NCBI RefSeq assembly: GCF_000169175.1
Contig: NZ_AAWS01000051.1
Span: 1 to 64,000, forward strand
Source of the DNA: Microscilla marina ATCC 23134
Lineage (GTDB): Bacteria > Bacteroidota > Bacteroidia > Cytophagales > Microscillaceae
Direction of reading: 5' to 3'
Length of the DNA stretch: 64,000 nucleotides
This document shows positions 37,358-45,050 of this stretch, one piece after another (position 1 is the first letter of the stretch; each line of letters opens with the position of its first letter). Under the pieces are notes generated by a model, which saw only the letters and a list, made by a program, of their open reading frames with translations, had not been told where the DNA came from and searched no databases. A program made the translations under genes and the position numbers.

Positions 37358-37963
37358 ATGCAAAATCCAATAACACATCCTAAAACCCATAACAAAGCCC
37401 GGTTTAAAATTGGCGACGTGGTGGTGTTGGGTACTTTTATGGTACCCCTCGACGAAATAGGCGCGGGCAAGGCTATAGAAATGGAACAACCAATAGCACT
37501 GGTGCCTCCTTTTATGGTGGTGGTAGCTATGCGGCGCAATCAGGCAAAGCCCAAAGACCAGGCTTTTAAAGACGACAAACAGCTTGTATACAAGTGTGCC
37601 TGGTTTGATGCCAAAGACGGGGTTTTTAAAGAAGCTAACTTTTACGAACCTTTGCTGCAACTGGTACGGGCACAAAAACAAGCCCTGAAGAAAGACCAGC
37701 TAAAGTTTGGGCAGGCAGTGGCTTTGCTTACCCAAAAAGTCGAAGCTCTGAAGCTGTACGGCGAGCAACCCTCCAGGGCTTTTATGCCTCCGGCTATGCT
37801 GATAACAGGCTATGAGGTAAACGATAAAGCCATAACCAAAAACCGCAAAGGTGAGGTAGAGGCATTGCTGCCTGCGTATTATGTAAAGTGTAAGTGGTAC
37901 AATGCTGCCAAGGCTAAATTTATGGAAGATAAGTTTGCTATAGAGGCTATAGAATTGGCGTAG
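37358..37963 (+). CDS. Protein with two DUF2158 (YodC)-like units, upstream of the reverse transcriptase
   Basis: A 201-aa soluble protein made of two related halves. The first (about 15-101) has RFKIGDVVVLGTF, PFMVVVAMRR and YKCAWFDAKDGVFKEANFYE; the second (about 137-200) has PPAMLITGYEV and YVKCKWYNAAKAKFMEDKF. The GDVV...MxV...CxWF...F pattern is that of DUF2158, a small SH3-like domain of unknown role. The linker about 103-135 is helical. It is the nearest upstream gene to the reverse transcriptase, with 850 bp of non-coding sequence between. Whether it works with the RT or is an unrelated passenger is not known. Confidence 0.6.
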   Translation: MQNPITHPKTHNKARFKIGDVVVLGTFMVPLDEIGAGKAIEMEQPIALVPPFMVVVAMRRNQAKPKDQAFKDDKQLVYKCAWFDAKDGVFKEANFYEPLLQLVRAQKQALKKDQLKFGQAVALLTQKVEALKLYGEQPSRAFMPPAMLITGYEVNDKAITKNRKGEVEALLPAYYVKCKWYNAAKAKFMEDKFAIEAIELA

Positions 37964-38428
37964 AAATAATAAAAAGCTTAGATTTACGCAAGCAAAGAAA
38001 GAAGGAGGGACTACTCAATACATCATCCCCTTTTTTGGGTCCTTTGGGGCTGTACAGCACCCTTGTATGGTGCGTTGGTTGCTGGTATTGAACGTATGAG
38101 TTTTCATATTGTTGTATAACTTACGTGAAAGCTTAATGCTAAACCTAACCAGCAAACTCAAAGCAAGAGAGGCAATCACCACAGGACACAGTCTTGACTG
38201 GTGATAAGCTTCTTTAAGCATTTGAACAAAGGCGGAAGTCTTCAACTGGGAATACCAGAGATTTAACTTCCTACGAGTAAAATTAAGTACTGCTCAATAC
38301 TATTTGAGCGCTGGTATGCGATGTATTGTTTATGAGTACAAAGGTCGCCTTCTTTCTTTTTTGCAAAAATGAGAAAACACACAATGTGTTAAAATATAAA
38401 AGGAAAGGAAAAAGTATTGCTCAAAGTC
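37964..38428. other. Hairpin-containing spacer, left part of the RT leader
   Basis: Gene-free. Besides hairpin copy A it holds ATCACCA (38175-38181) pairing with TGGTGAT (38199-38205) around CAGTCTTGACTG, and GGAAGT/ACTTCC around CTGG-GAATA-CCAG near 38232-38271. These may belong to a longer structured transcript that continues to 38616. Confidence 0.4.
38041..38090 (+). repeat. Hairpin repeat, copy A, upstream of the reverse transcriptase
   Basis: GTACAGCACCCTTGT followed by GGTGCGTTGGT; the arms GCACC and GGTGC form a short stem. Copy B is at 38463-38490 with two central base changes. The flanks differ, so the shared part is about 28 bp. Confidence 0.6.
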
Positions 38429-38616
38429 ATCGTTGCCTTCGATGCAATCGGGCAACCGATTGGTACAGCACCCTTGTTCGGTGCGTTGGTGAGAGGTTAA
38501 AAGTTTATAAATACAGGCTAGAGAGATCACTGGTTCTATTACTTATGTGGATGTGTAATGAGTACGTACTCATCACACACCCCAAAGTTCATAAAGGTAC
38601 TGAATAATGTTCAGTA
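38429..38616 (+). ncRNA. Candidate structured RNA upstream of the reverse transcriptase
   Basis: Five consecutive perfect or near-perfect hairpins: CATCG-TTGCCTT-CGATG (38429-38445); CAATCGG-GCAA-CCGATTG with a GNRA-type loop (38445-38462); GCACC-CTTGTTC-GGTGC (about 38468-38484); a 28-base palindrome centred on ATGAGTACGTACTCAT (38552-38579); TACTGAA-TAATG-TTCAGTA (38598-38616). No protein frame with coding character covers the stretch. Retrons and several defence-associated RTs carry a non-coding RNA just upstream, so this is a reasonable candidate; expression and strand are inferred. Confidence 0.4.
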
Positions 38617-38813
38617 TTTCATCGTAATGGGCTGCTGCAATAAAGTGTAGCAAAAGTAATGGTTTCTTATATCTTTTCATAATAATTGAGTAACACTCCA
38701 TACTACCCGGGCAAAGCTTCAACGATGGGATGAAACCGGGTTCTGGCAGACGATGCGCAGTACTTACGTATGACCATCCCTTTCCTTTTTTTATTAGCAG
38801 AACAACTGGCAGC

Positions 38814-40538
38814 ATGACACCATCCAACAAAAAAAAACGGCATAACCAACAGAAAAAAAACAAAGACTGGCTTAAGCCCAAACCCTATCCTCATTTCTCG
38901 CCCAAAATAGGTTTTCAGCAGGGTAACCGGGAAAAAAGACAAAAAGCCAAAGAAGAATTTAAGGCAAAAATTGCCAACCTGTTCAAGTCGGGGAAACACA
39001 ATTTTTACCCCTTGCTTAAATACACCAAGTACGACAAGCAATACAAAAAATGGCAGGACGATGACGGGTATTATTACCTCAACGCCAGAGGCAAATACAT
39101 AAGAAAGGCTAAAGCCAAAAAACGCCCCATAGAGTTTGCCACCCACATAGATGCCCAGCTATACGCTTATTTTGCCCAACAGGTGTTTTGCCCCCAATAC
39201 GAACAAAAACTTAAGCAACGCCCGCTAATGAACAAAGGTGTGATAGGCTACCGAACGATTCCGGTAAAACTAAAAGAAGAAACTGAAGAGGCTAAAGAAA
39301 CAGGCGTAAACACCAAAGAAAAAGACAAGAAGCCGCCCAACCAAAGCAACATCGAAATGGCGGCCGATTTTTTTGATGAGGTACTTGCCCTTGCCCAAAC
39401 CCAGGACTGTGTGGTGCTTACCTTCGATATTTCAGATTTTTTTCCATCCATCGACCACCAGCTTTTGTTTGCTGCCTGGGCAAGGCTTTTCGATGTCAGC
39501 AAACTATCCGAAAGCCATTACCGCATTTACCGGGCAGTAACCCAATACAGTTATATTTACCGCAACGACCTCCGGCGGCACTTGCACGGCAACCAGCGGG
39601 CTATGGACAAACAAATGCGTCATAACATAGAGCAAGGCGTAGAAGCTTACTTCGAGTCGCCCCGCCACATGCGTGCAGCCATACGCCAGGGGCAAATTCG
39701 CATTTATAAGAATAAGAAAAAAGGCATACCACATGGGCTTGCCGTAAGCTCGCACCTTGCCAATGCTTATATGTGGGATTTTGATCAAACGATGTCTGCG
39801 GCTGTTGCCCGGGCAGGTGGGCATTACCGCCGCTATTCCGACGATATTATTATGGTGTTGCCCGTAGGCACAAAGGAAGAAACAGTTTTGATAGAAGAAT
39901 GGGACACATTGGCAAAAGCCGAAATTGAAAAACTTAAGCTCAAGTTATCGTCGCGCAAAAGCGAGATTTATAAGATAGCCAAAGCCAATGCTCAAGGCAA
40001 TATAAAAATAGAAGCTAAGGTAAAGGTAATAAGAAACGGAGAAGCACAAACAGAATGGCGGCAACAAGGCATTACCTACCTGGGGCTGGAGTTGTTTGGG
40101 CAAAAAGCCGGGCAAAAGCAAATTTACCTGCGTCCGGCAAGTATTGCCAAGTTTCAGAACAAAATGCGGCGTGCCGTACATCGGGCGGTACGGCGTGCTT
40201 ATGCCCGGCAAACCAAAGAATGTTTGCCCGAACCCATTATATTTTACAACGGGCTCAAAAAACGTTTTACCCCGGAAGGCATGAAAAAAGGTGCCCGCCA
40301 ACGCAAAATAAAAAAACTAAAATGCAACAAGCTGCGGGGAGTACATGATTATGAAGTAAGCAAAAAAACAATGCCCGCCCAACAAGGCAGCGCGCTTTCG
40401 TATGCCCGCAAAATGGATAAGTATGTGTATGATGCTCAACCCGGAGAAACAGGCAAAGCCGTACGACAGTTTCGTAATGCAAAAAAACTTCTGTTTAGAG
40501 AAATAGAAAGAGCTAAAAATAAGTATGGAGGGGAGTAA
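38814..40538 (+). CDS. Reverse transcriptase of non-intron type (candidate defence-associated / unknown-group RT)
   Basis: RNA-directed DNA polymerase. Starting from ATG 38814 (MTPSNKKKRHNQQKK) it has 574 aa; an in-frame ATG at 38730 exists but its extra residues look non-coding. RT motifs: FDISDFFPSIDHQLLF (about 204, catalytic Asp), GIPHGLAVSSHLANAYM (about 304; His replaces the Gln of the usual PQG), YRRYSDDIIMVLP (about 341, the YxDD box), and ITYLGLELFG (about 421). The first about 70 residues and the C-terminal about 130 are strongly basic. No maturase X domain, HNH endonuclease or integrase is seen, and no group II intron domain V was found near. It lies at the right edge of a defence-like island, preceded by a hairpin-rich leader. 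Group assignment cannot be made by eye. Confidence 0.85.
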   Translation: MTPSNKKKRHNQQKKNKDWLKPKPYPHFSPKIGFQQGNREKRQKAKEEFKAKIANLFKSGKHNFYPLLKYTKYDKQYKKWQDDDGYYYLNARGKYIRKAKAKKRPIEFATHIDAQLYAYFAQQVFCPQYEQKLKQRPLMNKGVIGYRTIPVKLKEETEEAKETGVNTKEKDKKPPNQSNIEMAADFFDEVLALAQTQDCVVLTFDISDFFPSIDHQLLFAAWARLFDVSKLSESHYRIYRAVTQYSYIYRNDLRRHLHGNQRAMDKQMRHNIEQGVEAYFESPRHMRAAIRQGQIRIYKNKKKGIPHGLAVSSHLANAYMWDFDQTMSAAVARAGGHYRRYSDDIIMVLPVGTKEETVLIEEWDTLAKAEIEKLKLKLSSRKSEIYKIAKANAQGNIKIEAKVKVIRNGEAQTEWRQQGITYLGLELFGQKAGQKQIYLRPASIAKFQNKMRRAVHRAVRRAYARQTKECLPEPIIFYNGLKKRFTPEGMKKGARQRKIKKLKCNKLRGVHDYEVSKKTMPAQQGSALSYARKMDKYVYDAQPGETGKAVRQFRNAKKLLFREIERAKNKYGGE

Positions 40539-40729
40539 AACCTTACCCACTGACGGCGTTCATTAAACTGTGTCATTTACTGTTTTAGGAGGCTGGGGTT
40601 TTAACCCGCTCTCTAAACCCCGCCTGGAATTTGCAATGCGTCTTGTTTATTCCAGTATTTGCAATGCGATGTTAGTTAGTACCTACTCATCCAAAGAGGT
40701 ATTGTTTTTATGCTTGTTGTGCTTTCCAG

Positions 40730-40862
40730 TTGTTTGGCAACAAAAGGTGTAGATCCTACCTTGTTCCAGACGTTTGTAGTAAATGGCAAAACCGTCACCT
40801 TCCCAACATAATAGTTTCACCCGATCACAATGACGGTTGAAAAATATAAACACTGAACCACT
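40730..40862 (-). pseudogene. IS66 TnpB remnant, right edge of the island
   Basis: Hand translation of the minus strand gives FSGSVFIFFNRHCDRVKLLC then WEGDGFAIYYKRLEQGR, the central TnpB motif, without start or proper end. It differs from the copy at 27877 (SGSVFIFFNRH versus NGSVYVFLNRR), so it derives from another IS66 element. The remainder of 40542-40906 shows nothing else except a repeat copy at its right end. Confidence 0.75.
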
Positions 40863-40920
40863 AAAAACCTCCTACAAATAGCCAAACAAAGGCTAAAAGC
40901 TAACCTCTATCGCAGCTCAA
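40857..40920 (-). repeat. Single copy of the 68-bp GCTAAA-type repeat
   Basis: CTCCTACAAATAGCCAAAC followed by AAAGGCTAAAAGCTAACC and ATCGCAGCTCAAG matches the 68-bp unit at 25491-25680. The last codons of the adjacent kinase (LELR and stop) are encoded by it. Confidence 0.7.
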
Positions 40921-41962
40921 GAAACGCCTCCAGCCTCGTCAACAATGTCAGTTGGTTCATTGCCCGATCGAGATTATGCTCAGCGTAAGTTGTTTTATAA
41001 TACACATCGCCCTGTAAGTAATCCGTCAAAAAACGCATACCAATCATATAAGGCATGAGGCGAGCACCCAACCACAAACTCTGTTTTTCTACTTCCTGCA
41101 ACTCAGCTCCCCAGGCCTGTAAATAACCCTTGGTCAAAGCCTCGAAAATATGTTTGCGTACGATCACACCATCAAGCTGTCGTGCGTCCTCAGGTACCGG
41201 GCTTACAAAAGTACGTACCATATCGCCAAAATCATACAACACATAACCAGGCATGACTGTATCGAGGTCTATAGCGCATACCCCTTGGTGCGTGTCATTG
41301 TGTAGCAGTACATTGTTTACCTTCGTGTCATTGTGCAACACCCGCAAAGGCAACGTGGGCAACACATCTGCCACCTGGTTTCTCAGTGTTACCCGTTGTT
41401 CTATCAACCTGATCGCTTCTGCTGCTTTTTCTACCCTTTCGGGGAAAGCTTGAGGCAATGCTTGGGTAAATTGTGCATAACGGTGCGACAAATCGTGGAA
41501 ACGAGGAATGGTTTCGTGTACCTGGTGCAAGGGCAAAGTACTGAGCTGGCGGGCAAAGTTACCAAAACAACGCGCCGCCTCGTATGCTTGATTTTCGTTT
41601 TGTACCTCTTCTATAGTATAAGTATTGGCTACAAAAGTAAGCACCCGCCAACAAAATCCGTCAGAGGCTTTATAATAAGGCTCCCCTTGGCGGGTAAGCA
41701 CCAGCCTAGGAGTAATACAACCTTGTTGCTGTAGGTGAGTAGTTACCCGCAAAATATTTTGCATGACCAATGCAGGGCGATTAAATACCTGGTGGTTAAA
41801 CCGTTGTAAAATGTACGTATGTCTGATTGGCCCCTCAGCGGTTTCCAGGCGATAAGTATCATGAATATGTCCGTTGCCAAAAGGTTGGGCATCGATGAGT
41901 TTCCCCGAAAGGGCAAAAACCTTTGCCACCTTGCGTACGAGTGGGGTAGAGGCTAGTTCCAT
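40907..41962 (-). CDS. Aminoglycoside-phosphotransferase-fold kinase, probable N-acetylhexosamine 1-kinase-like
   Basis: Small-molecule kinase of the APH/choline-kinase fold. Motifs are FGNGHIHDTYRLE (nucleotide loop), TYILQRFNHQVF (Lys/Gln-region strand), RVLHNDTKVNNVLL (catalytic loop, Asp about residue 211) and AIDLDTVMPGYVLYDFGDMVR (metal-binding Asp). The pattern INHQVF...NDTKVNN...DLDTVMPG is that of NahK-like kinases, often misnamed mucin desulfatases in Bacteroidota. Its start overlaps the upstream nucleotidyltransferase by 10 bases, so the two are an operon that would convert a free sugar to sugar-1-phosphate and then to an NDP-sugar. The preferred sugar (GlcNAc, GalNAc or other) is inference. 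The C-terminus has been replaced or ended by a dispersed repeat. Confidence 0.8.
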   Translation of the reverse strand: MELASTPLVRKVAKVFALSGKLIDAQPFGNGHIHDTYRLETAEGPIRHTYILQRFNHQVFNRPALVMQNILRVTTHLQQQGCITPRLVLTRQGEPYYKASDGFCWRVLTFVANTYTIEEVQNENQAYEAARCFGNFARQLSTLPLHQVHETIPRFHDLSHRYAQFTQALPQAFPERVEKAAEAIRLIEQRVTLRNQVADVLPTLPLRVLHNDTKVNNVLLHNDTHQGVCAIDLDTVMPGYVLYDFGDMVRTFVSPVPEDARQLDGVIVRKHIFEALTKGYLQAWGAELQEVEKQSLWLGARLMPYMIGMRFLTDYLQGDVYYKTTYAEHNLDRAMNQLTLLTRLEAFLELR

Positions 41963-42852
41963 AAATTAGCAGGGTAAGCACCCTTATCAGTCAATGCTTT
42001 TAGTTTTTGCATAGCTTCAGGTTTATCTTCTTTATAAGTAACCCCAATCCAATGAGCGTCGCTGCGCAATACTTTTACCTGGGCGGTTTGGTTGGCCACC
42101 ATGCCCGCAAATACTTCAGGAATCAAAAACTCAGCTTTCGGATCGTTTTTGTGGGCTTGTACAAATGCCGGAAACTGTGCTGCCAGCACATCAAATACTT
42201 CTTTATTACCTCCCCACAAATTCATCGATACCAGGCTATTGCCGTCAAGGGCTATTTGTTTGCCTTTTTCATCGGTACAAAAAATGCCTTGCGGGCTTTT
42301 CCATATCTTTTTACGCTCTACAATGTTGGTCAGGTAGCCTGTCTCATTTACCTGGCATACCCCCCGCGACACAGTACCATTGTCTGAAAGGGTATTTTGT
42401 AGTACATATCCTATCAGCGCATATTCAGAGCTGTTCGGAGGCAAATTAATCAAATAATTGGCCAGCGTAGCAAAAGCCTCTTGCCCATAAAAATCATCGG
42501 CATTGATTACCGCAAAAGTACCCGTTACCTCGTTTTTAGCCGCAAGCAATGCATGCCCGGTTCCCCAAGGCTTTTCGCGTTGGATAATTTCGCCATTTAA
42601 ATTTATTTCAGTTTCCTGAAAAACATAGCATACCTCTATGTCAAGTTGTAACGGAGCCAATACCTTTGTACAAAAAGCTTGTTCAAAGTCACGACGAATC
42701 ACAAATACTACTTTACCAAAACCACTGCGGGCGGCATCGTACAACGCATAGTCCATCAAAGTTTCGCCCGAAACACCCAAGCGATCCAGTTGCTTGAGTC
42801 CTCCGTAGCGACTGCCCATGCCTGCGGCTAATACAATAAGGGTTGGTTTCAT
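41953..42852 (-). CDS. Sugar-1-phosphate nucleotidyltransferase
   Basis: NTP-transferase-family enzyme that joins a sugar-1-phosphate to a nucleotide. The N-terminal nucleotide-binding signature is LAAGMGSRYGGLKQLDRLG (residues about 8-26). GETLMDYALYDA, PWGTGHALLAAKNEV (with the substrate-binding G-T-G-H-A) and VINADDFYGQEAF (metal-binding Asp) follow in the expected order. At 299 aa it is the short single-domain form. It is the first gene of an operon with the kinase at 40907, overlapping by 10 bases, so its substrate is probably that kinase's product. UTP as nucleotide donor is likely but not shown. Confidence 0.88.
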   Translation of the reverse strand: MKPTLIVLAAGMGSRYGGLKQLDRLGVSGETLMDYALYDAARSGFGKVVFVIRRDFEQAFCTKVLAPLQLDIEVCYVFQETEINLNGEIIQREKPWGTGHALLAAKNEVTGTFAVINADDFYGQEAFATLANYLINLPPNSSEYALIGYVLQNTLSDNGTVSRGVCQVNETGYLTNIVERKKIWKSPQGIFCTDEKGKQIALDGNSLVSMNLWGGNKEVFDVLAAQFPAFVQAHKNDPKAEFLIPEVFAGMVANQTAQVKVLRSDAHWIGVTYKEDKPEAMQKLKALTDKGAYPANLWN

Positions 42853-43515
42853 TCAGTTGATTATTTAATTAAGTGCTGAAGCTACGCAGACCTACTTATT
42901 TTGATGGTTATATGACTTTATTGCTCAATGGTTGGGCTACGCATTGCGCAACAATACAGCCATTCAACAATAGAAACATGTGACCTTAAGAAAACTGCGT
43001 AACTTGAGTTAAGTAAAACTACAAAAATAACCTAATCCATTGAACTTCGTCTCTGATCGTTGTACTTCTTCAAAAAACAGTTCCGTAGCTAAGGCTACGC
43101 AAAGATTTTTTTCATCGTCCAACAAACATATACTGCCTTCTTTTGGATTACTTTATTTTTTCCATTTTACTAAGGAACGTGATCGCCCCGTAAACGGGAT
43201 TTCGGGCATAGCCCTCAACAATAACCCCGATAAGAAATCGGGACTTTGAAGCTGTCCGGTTTAGAACATATCCTCTTTCCTGACTTTCGTTACCCCGGCA
43301 GTTCCGCCGGGACTATGAGCTTTTATTGTCCGTAGCGCTGCTACGCCCGCAAAAAGTGCCTCAGTCAGCCTTGAGTTTATGCCCTCAATCTCGACACTTA
43401 TTTTGAACATGTTCCTAAGCATAACGAAACTGAGGATTAAATGAGAAATTGACAAAAAAAAATAGGATAAAAAAGTAGAGGAGTACCAATATGCTACAAT
43501 TTTGTATATTAGGTC
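42853..43515. other. Gene-free spacer with many short palindromes
   Basis: About 660 bp. Small stems are common: CCGTAGC-TAAG-GCTACG near 43084, CCCGTAAACGGG near 43186, CCCGGC-AGTTCC-GCCGGG near 43294, GTAGC-GCT-GCTAC near 43333. Open frames through it (43040-43249 plus, 43261-43455 minus) show no family resemblance and are probably chance. Confidence 0.45.
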
Positions 43516-44253
43516 ATGGGTAATTTTTATGACAAAGGTAAGGCAACCTATCTTGAAGAGCTAAGGCAACAAGTGGTGGATGTGTATGCCCAAAAACATC
43601 GCATTACGGCCGTGTGGGATTGTGGCGGTGACGAAACCATCGTCCGGCTTTTGCTAAACGGGCAAGCCCTGTACGACAGCCACCCGGCATTGTGCGAAGA
43701 ACTTCGGGAACTGTTGATTGAAAAGCTTCAGTTGCCCAACACAGGCGAGTATTACAACCAAGGTCGTGGTTGGCTCGAACTAGATCAGTACGCCCACGTG
43801 TTTGTTTGTTACGATGCCGTAGGGTATCAGCGCGACAGTGTATATGCTACTCCTCTAGAGAGAAAGACCAAGGAAGTGAGCCTGACATTATCTGAGGACT
43901 ATTTGGGAAAAGCATTTGAAAAAAACTTCCATCAGACTTTTTCAGCCACTTTTGCCCCTGGGGTTACCATATTGCCTCACAGCAAAATTTTTGCCTTTTC
44001 AGGAGGCGATCATCGTTTGCCCGAAATGCTGCCCGATGCTTTTTTTACTGCCTTAAAAACATTGGCAATGCCTTACTTTACAGAGGCTTACCAAAGCAGG
44101 GGAGGGGCTTGGACAAATTTTGAGCCTCAAATATCTTTGCACGGAACCATTGGCCACCAAGGAGTAAAAATCGCTCAGGTGCGTACTAGCTTTATAGAAG
44201 TAACCGAGCGAAAAAAATACAGCAAAAAGCTATTGATTGGCTGGGAGTTTTAG
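43516..44253 (+). CDS. Soluble protein of unknown function
   Basis: A 245-aa protein with no signal peptide or membrane segment. The N-terminal half reads as a compact alpha/beta unit with ITAVWDCGGDETIVRLLLNG, ALCEELRELLIEKLQLPNTG and GRGWLELDQYAHVFVCYDAV; this arrangement (acidic GDE strand, helix, GW...V strand) superficially resembles the DUF6878 type but I would not assign it. The second half has HSKIFAFSGGDHRLPEML and QISLHGTIGHQGVKIAQ. It stands alone, with neighbours on the other strand. Cytoplasmic; role unknown. Confidence 0.65.
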   Translation: MGNFYDKGKATYLEELRQQVVDVYAQKHRITAVWDCGGDETIVRLLLNGQALYDSHPALCEELRELLIEKLQLPNTGEYYNQGRGWLELDQYAHVFVCYDAVGYQRDSVYATPLERKTKEVSLTLSEDYLGKAFEKNFHQTFSATFAPGVTILPHSKIFAFSGGDHRLPEMLPDAFFTALKTLAMPYFTEAYQSRGGAWTNFEPQISLHGTIGHQGVKIAQVRTSFIEVTERKKYSKKLLIGWEF

Positions 44254-44291
44254 TACTTTTTTTTGACACACCCGATTTGATGAATACTTTG

Positions 44292-44816
44292 TTAAATTAA
44301 TGACAATTGGGTGCCAGGTAGCTTTACCTTTTCGTGTTTTAGCAACCACGACTTACGCCATAATCCCCCGGCGTAGCCAGTAAGGGTACCATTGCTGCCA
44401 ATTACCCGATGGCAAGGTACTACTATAGAGAGAGGGTTTTGTCCATTGGCGCCGCCTACTGCCTGGGCTCCTTTGGGTAGTTCTATAGCTTTGGCTATTT
44501 TCTTATAAGTACTTATTTGTCCTAAGGGTATTTGGCACAAAGCCTCCCACACCCTGCGCTGAAACCCCGTACCTTGTGGGTTGAGCAAAAGATCAAATGC
44601 CTCACGTTTGCCCATAAAATATTCATCTAGTTGGGTTACACAAGCTTGTAACACCTTGGGCAAATGAGTGGGCACAACGTTGGCAGGTGCATTGGGCAAA
44701 ACGGTTTCGGTGGTATTGTCTACAAATAAAATAGCTTGTATGCCTGCGTCATTGCCAATGATTTCCAGTTCACCAATGGGCGACTGATACATAAATTGGT
44801 GCAATTGATCCTCCAT
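44292..44816 (-). CDS. ogt: Methylated-DNA--protein-cysteine S-methyltransferase
   Basis: Suicide repair enzyme that removes O6-alkyl groups from guanine. The active site is IVVPCHRVIGSNG with the acceptor Cys at about residue 133, preceded by the helix-turn-helix GFQRRVWEALCQIPLGQISTYK and the AVGGANGQNPL loop, and followed by GYAGGLWRKSWLLKHE. The start at 44816 (MEDQLHQFMYQSPIGELEI) was chosen since the N-terminal strand of the family begins there; a frame to 44870 adds only low-complexity lysines. The 174-aa length is typical of Ogt/MGMT. Monocistronic. Confidence 0.94.
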   Translation of the reverse strand: MEDQLHQFMYQSPIGELEIIGNDAGIQAILFVDNTTETVLPNAPANVVPTHLPKVLQACVTQLDEYFMGKREAFDLLLNPQGTGFQRRVWEALCQIPLGQISTYKKIAKAIELPKGAQAVGGANGQNPLSIVVPCHRVIGSNGTLTGYAGGLWRKSWLLKHEKVKLPGTQLSLI

Positions 44817-45050
44817 ATATATTGGTTTTTTTGAGAAGGTTGTCGGGTTCTTTTTCACAATTTTGGTCAATTTAGAAGGTAAAAATAAAGAATTAGGTCA
44901 AATTTTATCGGATTTGACTGTTTTTACTTGCCCATAAGCGATGTTTGTCATTGTCAGCCACAAGGTTTTAGAAGTACCAAGGCTTAAGTTGGCTACAAGT
45001 CTTGGCCTTATAGCTGATCACTTTTTTAAACAAAACCAAACCAAATCATC

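Noticed and set aside
38015-38530. Two minus-strand frames sharing a CNQRT-QGCCT-like motif
   Set aside because: The similarity comes from the 28-bp hairpin repeat read on the other strand; frames are otherwise unrelated.
38429-38616. Typical retron msr-msd
   Set aside because: I could not find the paired a1/a2 repeats or the conserved branching G context with certainty, so the stretch is called only a candidate RNA.
38814-40538. Group II intron protein
   Set aside because: No maturase or HNH part is seen and no domain V-like hairpin follows the gene; the flanks do not look like intron ends.
40570-40752. Small plus-strand gene after the RT
   Set aside because: It overlaps the antisense of the IS66 TnpB remnant and has no coding features.
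43261-43455. Small minus-strand gene
   Set aside because: It runs through short palindromes, has no promoter or family resemblance and could be chance; not strong enough to list.
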